Assembly (NCBI GenBank): GCA_020050695.1
Contig: JAGVKI010000058.1
Location: 1-14,764, forward strand
DNA length: 14,764 nucleotides
Reading direction: 5' to 3'
Origin: Alphaproteobacteria bacterium
GTDB taxonomy: Bacteria > Pseudomonadota > Alphaproteobacteria > Rickettsiales > SXRF01
Part shown: in pieces, positions 6,705-14,024 of the stretch
Position numbering within the stretch: the first letter of the stretch is position 1
Layout of the letters: each line of letters begins with the position of its first letter
Translations under genes and position numbers: made by a program
Notes under the pieces: generated by a model
Told to the model about the DNA's origin: nothing
The model's database searches: none
The model's input: only the letters and a program-made list of their open reading frames with translations

Positions 6705-7304
6705 CTAGCGTACCAGTGACTGGAAAGCTGCCGCATTCTCGTAATCGCTGAGTACCGTGGCACAACGGCGAATCTCAGCGGTCATGACACTGTAGGTCGC
6801 GGCATTTTTGCTGTCGAGTTTGCTGATGTCCATGAGCGCCAGCTGTACAATGGATATAAAATTACTGATTCCAATCGCACCTGCAACCGCCAGTGCCACC
6901 GGCTCATCACTGCGGATATAATCTTTCTGGCTATCGGCGCCAACGCCTTCACCTGCGGCAAGGCGTTCTAATGTCTTGCGCCATGTAGCAAGCTTCCGTG
7001 TGGTTTCCTTGATAAAATCACAGCTGCTGTCCATAAGCGCCACGCGCGCATCCGAGGGGCGCAGTTTACCCATTAGCATGCCGTTTTTGCGCAGTTTATC
7101 GAAGGATGCTTTGGTTTCCGTTAGTGAGGAAAGTGCGTTAAGTACACGCTCTGCCACCTGCAGGGCAGGCTGCGCATCCTCCAGCACTGCTTTAGCACGT
7201 GCCGACACTTTCATTGGCTGGTAGCGCGCCTGCAGCAGACCGAAATCCTCGATCTTCATATGTGCAAGCCCATGCTGGCTACCCGTCTGTGTATCTTGTA
7301 ACAT
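6705..7304 (-). CDS. Hypothetical helical protein, no recognised family
   Basis: I do not recognise this protein. From ATG 7304 it has 199 residues. It appears almost wholly helical, with charged amphipathic stretches at about 31-75 and 90-118. An apolar patch at about 135-160 (VALAVAGAIGISNF) could be a buried or amphipathic helix rather than a clear membrane span. No signal peptide, catalytic motif or metal motif is visible; the two Cys (about 95 and 181) are not in a pattern. ATG 7304 was preferred to ATG 7334 because neither a ribosome site nor a sensible N-terminus supports the longer form; a shorter form from the Met at residue 16 is possible. It is divergent from lepB across about 130 bases and ends upstream of tRNA-Ser. 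Codon use resembles its neighbours, so a real, lineage-specific gene is likely. Confidence 0.7.
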   Translation of the reverse strand: MLQDTQTGSQHGLAHMKIEDFGLLQARYQPMKVSARAKAVLEDAQPALQVAERVLNALSSLTETKASFDKLRKNGMLMGKLRPSDARVALMDSSCDFIKETTRKLATWRKTLERLAAGEGVGADSQKDYIRSDEPVALAVAGAIGISNFISIVQLALMDISKLDSKNAATYSVMTAEIRRCATVLSDYENAAAFQSLVR

Positions 7305-7436
7305 AATGATTATTTCCGGAAAATACGGCTGCATGTATGAATCAGCTGACTATACGCAAACATGACTAAAAAATGTTTAACCTTTGTTTTGTGCATTGCG
7401 CATTGGCAATAAGCTGACTAGTAATAGTGACTTAAC

Positions 7437-8246
7437 ATGCCCCAATATAATACGCCTTCCACCCAGTATACGAGCGTTATGACCCTGCACTCAGCCGATC
7501 AAACCACTGAAAAAGAAACAAAACCCTGGGATGAAACCATCAAGACGCTTATTTTTGCGCTGGTGCTGGCCCTGGTTTTCCGTAGTTTTGCGTATGAGCC
7601 GTTCCATATTCCTTCCGGTTCGATGAAAGACACGCTGCTAATCGGCGATTACCTCTTTGTATCGAAATACAGCTATGGCTACAGCCGTTATTCATTCCCG
7701 TTTGGCCTGCCTATATTTGAAGGGCGCGCCTTGGAACTTAACACGCCGCAGCGCGGCGATGTGGTTGTATTCCGTCAGCCTGCCAACCCGCGCATTGATT
7801 TTATCAAACGCCTGGTAGGCCTTCCCGGCGACCGCATTCAGGTAAAAGAGGGCGTACTTTATATCAATGACAAGCCCCTCAAGCGCGAAGCCGCCACACC
7901 TTATCTGGAAGACGATAACAAGCAGGTGCTCAAATCCATTCCCGCCTTCACCGAAACATTGCCAGAAGGCAAAGTCATCCGCGTACTCGATGAACGTCCC
8001 GACGGGCAGGTGGATAACACGGGTGTATATGTGGTTCCGCCAAAGCATTATTTCATGATGGGTGATAACCGCGATAATTCACGCGACAGCCGCTATCTCG
8101 ACGAAGTCGGTTATGTGCCGGAAGAAAACCTGGTAGGGCGCGCTGAACTGATTTTCTTTTCAACGGACGGCACTTCAGAACTTAAAAACCCGATCAGCTG
8201 GTTTACTTCGATGCGCATAAATCGATTTTTTAAGAGCATTAATTAG
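7437..8246 (+). CDS. lepB: Signal peptidase I
   Basis: This inner-membrane serine protease cuts signal peptides from exported proteins on the periplasmic side. It has 269 residues with one membrane anchor (about 35-53). The catalytic Ser62 lies in IPSGSMKDTL and the general base Lys124 in DFIKRLVGLPGDR. Box E is GDNRDNSRDSR (209-219). The segment after the serine (KYSYGYSRYSFPFG) is characteristic of alphaproteobacterial LepB. Ribosome sites are weak at both candidate starts, ATG 7437 and ATG 7479 (MTLHSADQ); the shorter form would still include the whole membrane anchor. It heads a tight run lepB-rnc-era-sulfatase, with only two bases before rnc. In many alphaproteobacteria acpS lies just upstream; here a divergent unknown gene takes that place, so the promoter must lie in 7305-7436. 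Confidence 0.97.
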   Translation: MPQYNTPSTQYTSVMTLHSADQTTEKETKPWDETIKTLIFALVLALVFRSFAYEPFHIPSGSMKDTLLIGDYLFVSKYSYGYSRYSFPFGLPIFEGRALELNTPQRGDVVVFRQPANPRIDFIKRLVGLPGDRIQVKEGVLYINDKPLKREAATPYLEDDNKQVLKSIPAFTETLPEGKVIRVLDERPDGQVDNTGVYVVPPKHYFMMGDNRDNSRDSRYLDEVGYVPEENLVGRAELIFFSTDGTSELKNPISWFTSMRINRFFKSIN

Positions 8247-8248
8247 TA

Positions 8249-8911
8249 ATGTCATCCCTTGAGCAGCGCATTGGTTACCAGTTCAAGGATGCAGGGCTGC
8301 TTAAGCTCGCGCTTACCCACCCAAGTGTGCATAACCAGCGCAGCAACCAGCGCCTTGAGTTTTTAGGCGACTCAATACTGGGCGCGGTGGTGGCTAAAAT
8401 CATCTATGATATGTTCCCCAAGGAGCAGGAAGGCGAACTGGCCAGGCGCCAGGCTGCACTGGTATGCGGCGATACGCTGACCAAGGTGGCACGCGAACTC
8501 AATATTGGTGAAGCGCTTGATTTTGGCCTGAGCGAAGTACAGGCAGGAGGTCATAATACGGCCTCTAACCTTGAGGACGCACTGGAAGCACTGGTCGGAG
8601 CCATGTATCTGGACGGCGGAATGGAAACTGTAGAAGCATTCCTTGTGCCGCGCTGGAAGGAACTGGCTAAAAGCATTCAGTCACCACCCAAGGATTCCAA
8701 AACGGCGTTGCAGGAATGGGCGCAGGCAAGGGCGCTTCCCGTGCCATCCTACACCATGCTTGATGCTACCGGGCCATCGCATGCACCTATCTTTACTATC
8801 GAAGTCAGCGTACAGGGCTATCCGCCTGCGCAGGCAAAAGGCAACTCGAAACGCGTAGCCGAACAAACGGCAGCACAGTCCTTACTGGAGGCACTCAATA
8901 ATGGTAAATGA
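8249..8911 (+). CDS. rnc: Ribonuclease III
   Basis: This endoribonuclease cuts double-stranded RNA, processing rRNA precursors and some mRNAs; it works as a homodimer with Mg2+. It is 220 residues, near the 226 of E. coli. The catalytic domain (about 1-145) carries the signature RLEFLGDS with E37 and D41, and the second acid pair D110 and E113 in LEDALEALVGAMYLDGG. A double-stranded RNA-binding domain follows (about 150-218), from DSKTALQEWAQ to a basic NSKRVAEQTAAQSLLEAL. The residue matching E. coli Glu38 is Gln34, a change also seen in other bacterial enzymes and outside the essential four. The start ATG 8249 falls two bases after lepB, and the end overlaps era by 11 bases, so translation is probably coupled. 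Confidence 0.97.
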   Translation: MSSLEQRIGYQFKDAGLLKLALTHPSVHNQRSNQRLEFLGDSILGAVVAKIIYDMFPKEQEGELARRQAALVCGDTLTKVARELNIGEALDFGLSEVQAGGHNTASNLEDALEALVGAMYLDGGMETVEAFLVPRWKELAKSIQSPPKDSKTALQEWAQARALPVPSYTMLDATGPSHAPIFTIEVSVQGYPPAQAKGNSKRVAEQTAAQSLLEALNNGK

Positions 8912-9800
8912 AACACGCTGCGGCTTTGTAGCCATTGTCGGCGAACCAAACGCAGGCAAATCCACCCTCATCAACAAGCTGGTAGGCGGCAAGGTTTCTA
9001 TCGTATCGCCAAAGGTGCAAACCACGCGCTTTAATGTTCGCGGTGTATGCGTTGAAGGCAATGCACAGTTGATATTTGTAGACACACCCGGCATTTTCGA
9101 TGCGGAAAAGCAGTTTGAAAAAGCCATGGTACAGGCAGCATGGGCAGGCATTGGCGACGCTGATGCCGTATTGATGCTCATGGATGCAAAAAACGGCCTG
9201 CGCGAGCGCACCAAAGAACTCATCGAAAGCCTGAAGCAGAAATGCAAAAAGCCTGTTTTTCTTGCCATCAATAAGATTGATACTATTGATAAGCCCACGC
9301 TTATTAATCTGGCGCAGAAATGCAGTGAACTGGGCAACTTTGCAGGCATTCTAATGATCTCCGCCTTAAAAGGCGACGGCACCAAAGACGTGCATAAAGC
9401 ACTGGCCAGCCATATGCCGGAAAGCCCGTGGCTCTACCCGGAAGAGCAGATGAGTGATATTTCCATGCGCCTGCTGGCGGCGGAAGTGACGCGCGAAAAA
9501 ATCTTCATGAAGCTGGATAAGGAACTACCTTATTCCATTCTCGTGGAAACAGAGAAATGGGAAGAAAAAGACGCGAATATCGTCATCTCGCAGGTCATCA
9601 TGGTACAGCGCGAAGGCCAGAAGAAAATTGTTATCGGCGACAAGGGCGCCATGATAAAAGCTATCGGTATCAGCGCACGCAAGGAACTCGAACGCATGAC
9701 CGAAAAGCGCATTCACCTGGAATTATTCGTAAAGGTAAAACCCGGCTGGAAAGAAGATTCCGAGAGTTACCGCTTGCTTGGTCTTGAATATAGGAAATAA
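8901..9800 (+). CDS. era: GTPase Era
   Basis: This essential GTPase binds the 3' end of 16S rRNA and helps assemble the 30S subunit. It is 299 residues, close to the 301 of E. coli. The G domain shows G1 GEPNAGKST, G2 in QTTRFNVRG, G3 DTPG, G4 NKID and G5 SALKG. A C-terminal KH domain (about 195-299) contains IVIGDKGAMIKAIG, the RNA-binding loop, and ends in the family-typical SYRLLGLEYRK. A strong ribosome site GGAGG (8887-8891) lies inside rnc, nine bases before the ATG. In many proteobacteria recO follows era; here a sulfatase gene begins two bases after the stop instead. Confidence 0.97.
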   Translation: MVNETRCGFVAIVGEPNAGKSTLINKLVGGKVSIVSPKVQTTRFNVRGVCVEGNAQLIFVDTPGIFDAEKQFEKAMVQAAWAGIGDADAVLMLMDAKNGLRERTKELIESLKQKCKKPVFLAINKIDTIDKPTLINLAQKCSELGNFAGILMISALKGDGTKDVHKALASHMPESPWLYPEEQMSDISMRLLAAEVTREKIFMKLDKELPYSILVETEKWEEKDANIVISQVIMVQREGQKKIVIGDKGAMIKAIGISARKELERMTEKRIHLELFVKVKPGWKEDSESYRLLGLEYRK

Positions 9801-9802
9801 GC

Positions 9803-11206
9803 ATGGCCCTTACGCGTCGCAAGCTATTGGCAGGATTGGCAGCTTTGCTACCGGCAGCGGCGTTTGCTCCTTCCCTAATGGGACGCAGCGTAAGTTCTTT
9901 AGCCGCACGCACTCTGGTCAAAAAACCTAATATCATCTTCCTTCTTGCCGATGATATGCGCTTTGACGCAACCAGCTACGCTGGCAACCCAATGATCAAA
10001 ACGCCTAATCTCGATAAGCTGGCAGACACCAGCTTTGTGTTCGACAACAGCTTTGTAACCACCTCCATATGCCCAACCAGCCGCGCCAGTATTTACAGCA
10101 GCGAGTACGCGCTGGTGCATGGCGTTACCGACTTTGACAGGACATTAAGGGCTTCCTCTTACAAAAAGGCTTTCTTCAAGCATATCCGCGCCGCCGGGTA
10201 TCATACCGGCTTTATCGGTAAATGGGGGATAGGCCTTCCCATGCCTAAACGTGACTTTGATGTCTGGAATGGGTTTTCCGGGCAGGGCACCTATTATAGC
10301 AAAGATCATGAAGGCCATCTTACCGATCATCAGACCAAGCAGACGATAGACTTTCTTGAGAACCGGCCTAAGGATAAACCTTTCATGCTTATGGTTGCCT
10401 ACAAGGCACCACACGGGCCGCTTAATCCGCAGAAACACCTGCGTGAGCTTTATGAAGGTGCGCAGGCAGATAGCGACCTGCTTGAGCAGATGGGCAACGC
10501 AGATGAGGCGGTTATGCAGCTTCCGCCCATCCTGCAGAATGATTTTAAGGGCAAGCTGATTGATAATGTACCCAATATCGACCGCCTGAAACGATACTAC
10601 CAGCTGATTGTAGGCATGGATGAATCCCTGGGTGAAATTATGGCAAACCTCTCGGCACAAGGGCTGATGGACGATACCTCGATCATATTCAGTTCAGATA
10701 ATGGCATGATGCTGGGTGCGCATGGCTTCTGGGGTAAATGGTACATGTTCGAAGAATCCATACGCGTACCATTGCTGATTCGCCCTGCACCAAATTATTT
10801 CCCGAACCTTCATCACAGCCACGTAAAAGCAATGGCGCTCAATATCGACATAGGCCCAACCATGATGGCGATGGCAGGCGTACCCATGCCATCAGGTATA
10901 CAGGGCGCAAGCCTGATGCCATTGCTTGAAAACCCGGACAATAAGCTGCGCGACGGGTTTTTCTATGAATTTTACGGCATGCCGGACATTCATCCCTGCA
11001 TTGGCTACCGCACGGATGAATGGAAATTTGTGCGTTATTATGATTTCAAGGATAAGGAAATATATAATGACTGCCTGTATGACCTGAAGGCAGATCCCGG
11101 TGAAAAGCACAACCTGATCGGCAAAGCAAAATATAAGGAAAAGGCAGCCGAAATGCTCGCCCTAATGCATCAGGAGCAGGAACGCCTTAAAACAGGAAAC
11201 GCTTAG
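9803..11206 (+). CDS. Sulfatase-like hydrolase (type I fold), Tat-exported
   Basis: The 467-residue protein belongs to the alkaline phosphatase-like sulfatase family, which removes sulfate esters from sugars or other molecules. The N-terminus has a twin-arginine motif (TRRKLLAG) followed by an alanine-rich hydrophobic stretch, so export of a folded protein is likely. Metal-site residues are visible: D50-D51 in LLADDMRFD, and D299-N300 in SSDNG. Active-site neighbours include H204 (KAPHGP) and K312 (GKWYMFEESIRVPLL). The cysteine expected to become formylglycine is C90 in ICPTSRAS. The sequence after it is P-T-S-R, lacking the Pro at +2 of the usual C-x-P-x-R, and the normal GKWH element reads GKWG (139-142). 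A good ribosome site (AGGA, 9791-9794) lies inside the end of era, so it is translated with the lepB operon. It overlaps the end of rmuC tail to tail by four bases. The substrate is unknown; a phosphodiesterase or phosphonate hydrolase role is possible. Confidence 0.88.
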   Translation: MALTRRKLLAGLAALLPAAAFAPSLMGRSVSSLAARTLVKKPNIIFLLADDMRFDATSYAGNPMIKTPNLDKLADTSFVFDNSFVTTSICPTSRASIYSSEYALVHGVTDFDRTLRASSYKKAFFKHIRAAGYHTGFIGKWGIGLPMPKRDFDVWNGFSGQGTYYSKDHEGHLTDHQTKQTIDFLENRPKDKPFMLMVAYKAPHGPLNPQKHLRELYEGAQADSDLLEQMGNADEAVMQLPPILQNDFKGKLIDNVPNIDRLKRYYQLIVGMDESLGEIMANLSAQGLMDDTSIIFSSDNGMMLGAHGFWGKWYMFEESIRVPLLIRPAPNYFPNLHHSHVKAMALNIDIGPTMMAMAGVPMPSGIQGASLMPLLENPDNKLRDGFFYEFYGMPDIHPCIGYRTDEWKFVRYYDFKDKEIYNDCLYDLKADPGEKHNLIGKAKYKEKAAEMLALMHQEQERLKTGNA

Positions 11207-12603
11207 CCTTCGCTTTTTTCCAGCGAAGCGGGATAGGCGTCCTGCGCCATATCTTCACCGCCAATCTGCAACTCACGCGGCAATGATTTGGTTGCCTTGA
11301 TGCCCATGGCCTTTAGCTTCTCTGCGCTTGTAACCAGATTACCGCGCCCGGTGGACAGCTTATTCATGGCGCCGTCATAGCTTTTGCGCATGGAGTTCAT
11401 CTGGCGGTCGATACCCTGCATATCTTCCACGAAGCCCACGAACTTGTCATACAGCGCGCCGCCCTGACGGGCGATTTCCTGAGCGTTCTGGTTCTGCAAT
11501 TCAATCTGCCATAGCGAAGCAATGGTGCGTAGCGTTGCAAAAAGCGTCGCCGGACATACCAGTACAATTTTCCTGCCCCAGGCATAGCTATGCAGGTCAT
11601 TATCCGTCTGTACCGCAAGCGAATAGGCACCTTCTACTGGCAGGAACATCAGCACAAAATCGGGCGTGCCGAGTTTTTCAATCGCCTGGTATTTTTTCTG
11701 CTCCAGCCCAACCACATGGGCCCTGATCGATTTAATAAAATCATTCAAATGCAGCCGCCGCGCGGTTTCATCCGCTTCCGTGCAATAGCGCTCATAGGCT
11801 ACCAGCGACACTTTGGAATCTACAATGATATGTTTGTTATCGGGTAATAAAACAGTGACGTCAGGTTGCAGGCGGTTGCCATCTGTGCCAACCAGTCCCA
11901 TGCCTTCACCTTGCAATATGTAATCCTGTCCGGGGCGCAGGCCTGATTCTTCCAGAATGCGCTCAAGCATGATTTCACCCCAGTTACCCTGCGCCTTTAC
12001 GTCGCCGCGCAGTGCCTTAGTCAGATTTTCTGCTTGCAGGCGAAGCTGCTCGTTCATATTGACGATGCGCTCAATTTCGCTTTTAAGCGCGTGCTGTTCT
12101 TTACCCTGGTTGGTAAATGACTCGCCGACCATTTTCTGGAACTCGCCAAGGCGTTCGCGCAGCGGGTTCAGCATATCGCCAATGCTCTTTTCCGATTGGG
12201 CACCGAATTTTTTGCTCATCTCATCAAAAATGCTGGTGGCGGCGTTCTTAAATTCAAGGCGCAGCTGCTCGCGCATTTTTTCTAGTTCCTGGTGCTGTTC
12301 TTTCAGGCGGGTATCGAGCGCGTTTTTATTGGCATCGGCCATGACCACGCGTTCGCGTGTTTCCGTCAGTTCGCGGCGGGTGGCATCCAGCGTTGTTTCC
12401 AGTGCGCCATATGCCGCCTGAAGACCCTCGAACTTGCCCGACAAGGTCGCTTTTTCATTGGCCACGGCATCATACTCGCTGCGGGCTACCGCACCTGCAA
12501 TATCGGCGCGCACCTTAGCAATTTTGCCCAGCATAAAGGCCCAGCCAAGCGCCAAACCGCATACCAGTCCGAGTATTCCAAACAGTGCGTCTATCATAGT
12601 CAT
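11203..12603 (-). CDS. rmuC: RmuC family DNA recombination protein
   Basis: RmuC proteins limit inversions at short inverted repeats and are thought to be nucleases of the PD-(D/E)XK type. From ATG 12603 the protein has 466 residues. It begins with an N-terminal membrane anchor (about 5-24), followed by a long coiled-coil region (about 30-200) and the RmuC core (about 200-440). Core landmarks are KAQGNWGEIMLERILEESGL and the likely nuclease strand pair PDVTVLLPDNKHIIVDSK, with D248, D262 and K264. The start is set by AAGGTGG at 12618-12612, eight bases before ATG 12603; a GTG at 12615 in the same frame overlaps that ribosome site and cannot be the start. The gene is divergent from glmU across about 42 bases. 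Its last four bases overlap the sulfatase gene, and no T-rich terminator is visible there. Confidence 0.95.
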   Translation of the reverse strand: MTMIDALFGILGLVCGLALGWAFMLGKIAKVRADIAGAVARSEYDAVANEKATLSGKFEGLQAAYGALETTLDATRRELTETRERVVMADANKNALDTRLKEQHQELEKMREQLRLEFKNAATSIFDEMSKKFGAQSEKSIGDMLNPLRERLGEFQKMVGESFTNQGKEQHALKSEIERIVNMNEQLRLQAENLTKALRGDVKAQGNWGEIMLERILEESGLRPGQDYILQGEGMGLVGTDGNRLQPDVTVLLPDNKHIIVDSKVSLVAYERYCTEADETARRLHLNDFIKSIRAHVVGLEQKKYQAIEKLGTPDFVLMFLPVEGAYSLAVQTDNDLHSYAWGRKIVLVCPATLFATLRTIASLWQIELQNQNAQEIARQGGALYDKFVGFVEDMQGIDRQMNSMRKSYDGAMNKLSTGRGNLVTSAEKLKAMGIKATKSLPRELQIGGEDMAQDAYPASLEKSEG

Positions 12604-12645
12604 TGAAATATCCACCTTTTTTAGGCTATATGGTCATCATTAACC
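12604..12645. promoter_or_regulatory. Divergent rmuC/glmU control region
   Basis: About 42 bases separate the two divergent genes, so their promoters must overlap or reach into coding sequence. A TTAACCAT (12640-12647), the half-site form I recall for CtrA, touches the first glmU ATG. A GANTC site (GATTC, 12649-12653), the target of CcrM methylation in many alphaproteobacteria, lies two bases away. A regulatory role is inference only; no clear -10/-35 pair was found. Confidence 0.3.
12612..12618 (-). promoter_or_regulatory. Ribosome binding site that fixes the rmuC start
   Basis: AAGGTGG on the - strand is a strong match to the 16S anti-SD and lies eight bases before ATG 12603. The only longer start, GTG 12615, falls inside it. 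Confidence 0.8.
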
Positions 12646-14016
12646 ATGGATTCTAGACCTATGACCACACAGCACAAGCATAAAGTAACCAGCCTCGTAC
12701 TTGCCGCCGGCAACGGCACCCGCATGAAATCCGACCTGCCAAAGGTCATGCATGAAGTAGCGGGCAAGCCCATGGTCGGCCATGTGCTGAGCGCCATGAA
12801 TGCACTGTCCCCGGAGCGCACGATTTTAGTGATCGCCCCACATATGGATAAAGTGCGCGAACGCGTTTCAACACTCTACCCCGGCACACGCTTTGCGATT
12901 CAGGACCAGCAGCTTGGCACCGGTCACGCGGTACGCTGCGCACGCGAGGAATTCAAAGGCTTTAAAGGCACGGTGCTGATCGTGTATGGCGACACGCCGC
13001 TGATTACACCGGAAAGCCTGTCTAAGCTTGTAGCTGTGCGCGAAGAACATAATGCAGCCGTAGCGCTGCTTGCCATTCACCCGGACGACCCGACCGGCTA
13101 TGGCCGCCTGATCATGAAAAACGAGCCGTATGTCGAGCGTATCGTTGAATGCAAAGATGCCAACGCAGAAGAAAAGAAGCTGCGGTGGGTATGGGGCGGC
13201 GTTATCGCGTTTGATGCTGAGTTCCTGTATGAAGGCCTCGAAAACCTTGAACCTTCGCCGGTAACCAAGGAATATTACCTGACCACGCTGATTGAAATGG
13301 CAAGCGCCAGCGGCAAAAAAGCCGTTATGGCGCCTATGGATTTTGAAGAATCGATGGGCGTAAACAACCGCGTACAGCTGGCTCAGGCCGAAGCCGTTAT
13401 CCAGCGCCGCCTGCGCACACGCTTTATGGAACAGGGCGTAACGCTGATGCTGCCGGAGACGGTCTATTTTAACAGCGACACCCAGATTGGCCGCGACGTA
13501 GTGATTCAGCCAAATGTATTTTTTGGCCCGGGCGCTATCGTAGGTGACCATGTGGAAATCCGCGCCTTTACGCATATTGAAGGCACGACCATTGAAAACG
13601 GGGCAATCATCGGCCCATTTGCACGCCTGCGCCCCGGCAGCACGGTTGGTGAAAATGCGCATGTCGGCAATTTCGTGGAATTGAAAAAAACCACGCTGGC
13701 CAAGGGTGCCAAAGCCAATCATTTAAGCTATATCGGTGATACGACGGTAGGTGAGGGCGCTAATATCGGCGCAGGCACCATTACCTGCAATTACGATGGT
13801 ATCAATAAATATAACACCACCATCGGCAAGAACGCCTTTATTGGCTCGAATAGTTCACTGGTTGCACCGGTTACCATTGGCGAAGGTGCTATCATTGGCG
13901 CTGGCAGCGTGATTACGCAGAATGTGGAAGATCATGCGCTCGCGCTGACGCGTTCACAGCAGGTCAATAAAATTGGAAAAGCGATTGAACTCAGGCAACG
14001 TAAAGGCAAGCTATAG
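12646..14016 (+). CDS. glmU: Bifunctional GlcNAc-1-P uridyltransferase / GlcN-1-P acetyltransferase
   Basis: GlmU acetylates glucosamine-1-phosphate and then couples it to UTP, giving UDP-GlcNAc for peptidoglycan and lipid A. The 456 residues equal the E. coli length. The N-terminal uridyltransferase has the nucleotide loop LAAGNGTRMKSDLPKV (19-34, K33), Q86, GTGHA, YGDTPL (Y114-D116), E168 in VECKDAN and the metal-side Asn in GVNNRVQL (about 240). The C-terminal left-handed beta helix (about 265-440) carries the acetyltransferase site ANHLSYIGD with His359 and the NYDG loop. The position matching E. coli Asn169, which contacts UDP-GlcNAc, is Trp183 (WVWGGV). Two starts are possible: ATG 12646, or ATG 12661 (MTTQHKHK), which better fits usual N-termini; neither has a clear ribosome site. 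No glmS follows, unlike the order in E. coli. Confidence 0.96.
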   Translation: MDSRPMTTQHKHKVTSLVLAAGNGTRMKSDLPKVMHEVAGKPMVGHVLSAMNALSPERTILVIAPHMDKVRERVSTLYPGTRFAIQDQQLGTGHAVRCAREEFKGFKGTVLIVYGDTPLITPESLSKLVAVREEHNAAVALLAIHPDDPTGYGRLIMKNEPYVERIVECKDANAEEKKLRWVWGGVIAFDAEFLYEGLENLEPSPVTKEYYLTTLIEMASASGKKAVMAPMDFEESMGVNNRVQLAQAEAVIQRRLRTRFMEQGVTLMLPETVYFNSDTQIGRDVVIQPNVFFGPGAIVGDHVEIRAFTHIEGTTIENGAIIGPFARLRPGSTVGENAHVGNFVELKKTTLAKGAKANHLSYIGDTTVGEGANIGAGTITCNYDGINKYNTTIGKNAFIGSNSSLVAPVTIGEGAIIGAGSVITQNVEDHALALTRSQQVNKIGKAIELRQRKGKL

Positions 14017-14024
14017 CTGAACGC

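Noticed and set aside
8882..9385. Open frame of 167 codons opposite era
   Set aside because: It is antisense to the conserved G domain of era, with a low-complexity, Ser/Phe-rich product.
10145..10660. Open frame of 171 codons opposite the sulfatase gene
   Set aside because: It is antisense to a well-supported gene and its product has no recognisable motif.
11208..11228. 7-base stem CTTCGCT/AGCGAAG near the sulfatase-rmuC junction
   Set aside because: The stem lies in the rmuC coding end, and no T run follows it on either strand; the T stretch is in the loop. Not a convincing terminator.
12868..13722. Open frame of 284 codons on the strand opposite glmU
   Set aside because: It lies wholly inside an unmistakable glmU and has no family likeness or ribosome site; it is a by-product of codon bias.
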